NCBI GenBank assembly: GCA_032622095.1
Contig: CP136068.1
Span: 160,351,465 to 160,415,464, forward strand
Length of the DNA: 64,000 nt
Direction of reading: 5' to 3'
Source: Siphonodentalium dalli
Taxonomy: Eukaryota > Mollusca > Scaphopoda > Gadilida > Siphonodentaliidae
Part shown: positions 63,691 to 64,000 of the stretch, piece by piece
Layout: every line of letters starts with the position of its first letter
Numbering within the stretch: the stretch's first letter is position 1
The notes under the pieces: model-generated
Database searches by the model: none
What the model saw: only the letters and a program-made list of their open reading frames with translations
Told to the model about the DNA's origin: nothing
Position numbers and translations under genes: made by a program

Positions 63691-64000
63691 TAATGTTGCG
63701 CCATCAAATGGTTTAAAAACACTGTCTACTAATCAATGTTAATACTCGATTAATCCTAAGATCAATCTTAATATATCTTGGTTTAATATAGTGATTCTAC
63801 ATGTATGTCCCCTGTGGTTAGGATTATATATTAAACAATATATCACTCCTCCGATTAAGTATGTATTTATATGAAATCCTATCAGAATGTCCTGTTAAAT
63901 TGATGCACTCTTTATTCGCACTTATCACATAATTAGCCCCTAAACCGGTCTCATATTTTTTAGGAAGACACATACATGTGTATTATCGGCACGCGCAATG
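63691..64000. other. nothing recognised
   Basis: Palindromic-looking AT-rich phrases (attaatcctaagatcaatct) but no defined feature. Confidence 0.3.

Noticed and set aside
59996-64000. Further Ig exons of gene 2
   Set aside because: No frame with paired Cys, Trp and splice sites was found; they are probably beyond the window.

Overview
This window looks like nuclear DNA of a marine invertebrate animal, perhaps a mollusc or another lophotrochozoan; the species call is inference. It is AT-rich, has spliced genes with GT/AG introns, and is crowded with DNA-transposon relics, foldback elements and minisatellites. No prokaryotic feature was seen. Recognisable coding sequence is a small fraction of the 64 kb, and most long open frames are artefacts of tandem repeats.

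Two spliced genes were found, both on the minus strand, with intron phases that agree at every proposed junction. Gene 1 (26474 down to 900) is a five-exon model for a secreted protein of about 344 residues: signal peptide plus PAN/apple-like domain, a second PAN/apple-like domain, a half EGF, and a C-type lectin-like domain split over two exons. Upstream of its start lie four diverged repeats, each carrying GTCACGTGAC or a one-base variant. Gene 2 (58957 down to 48849, 5' end outside the window or not seen) encodes the membrane-proximal Ig domain, the transmembrane segment, a 28-nt micro-exon and a 359-residue disordered tail of an Ig-superfamily receptor. In both genes an exon edge has been tandemly copied into the neighbouring intron: the 5' splice site of the second PAN exon, and the 3' splice site of the transmembrane exon.

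The most unusual object lies in the large first intron of gene 1: a 5.7-kb near-perfect palindrome (11132-16845, 31-bp spacer). Each arm carries a 207-codon gene with an F-box-like N-terminus, an overlapping 59-codon frame, a short C2H2 zinc-finger gene with its own TATA box, an ATG-less 66-codon frame, and three CCG-rich modules placed between these units. Near its outer edges are about 80 bp that match the ends of a 0.46-kb MITE found four times elsewhere in the window, so the palindrome may be a gene-bearing relative of that MITE. I recognise no transposase, polymerase or capsid in it.

Layout: 0.5-7.8 kb, gene 1 exons 5 to 3, with a hAT element holding two nested MITEs; 8.4-10.4 kb, duplicated block, minisatellites and exon 2; 11.1-16.9 kb, palindrome; 17-26 kb, foldback elements, MITE, LINE relic, exon 1; 26.6-31 kb, promoter repeats and MITEs; 32-41 kb, dispersed-repeat field with a 2-kb insertion; 41-45 kb, foldback elements; 45.3-48.4 kb, 54-bp satellite split by an insertion; 48.8-59 kb, gene 2 with MITEs, a second hAT element and minisatellites; 59-64 kb, nested repeats and MITE remnants.
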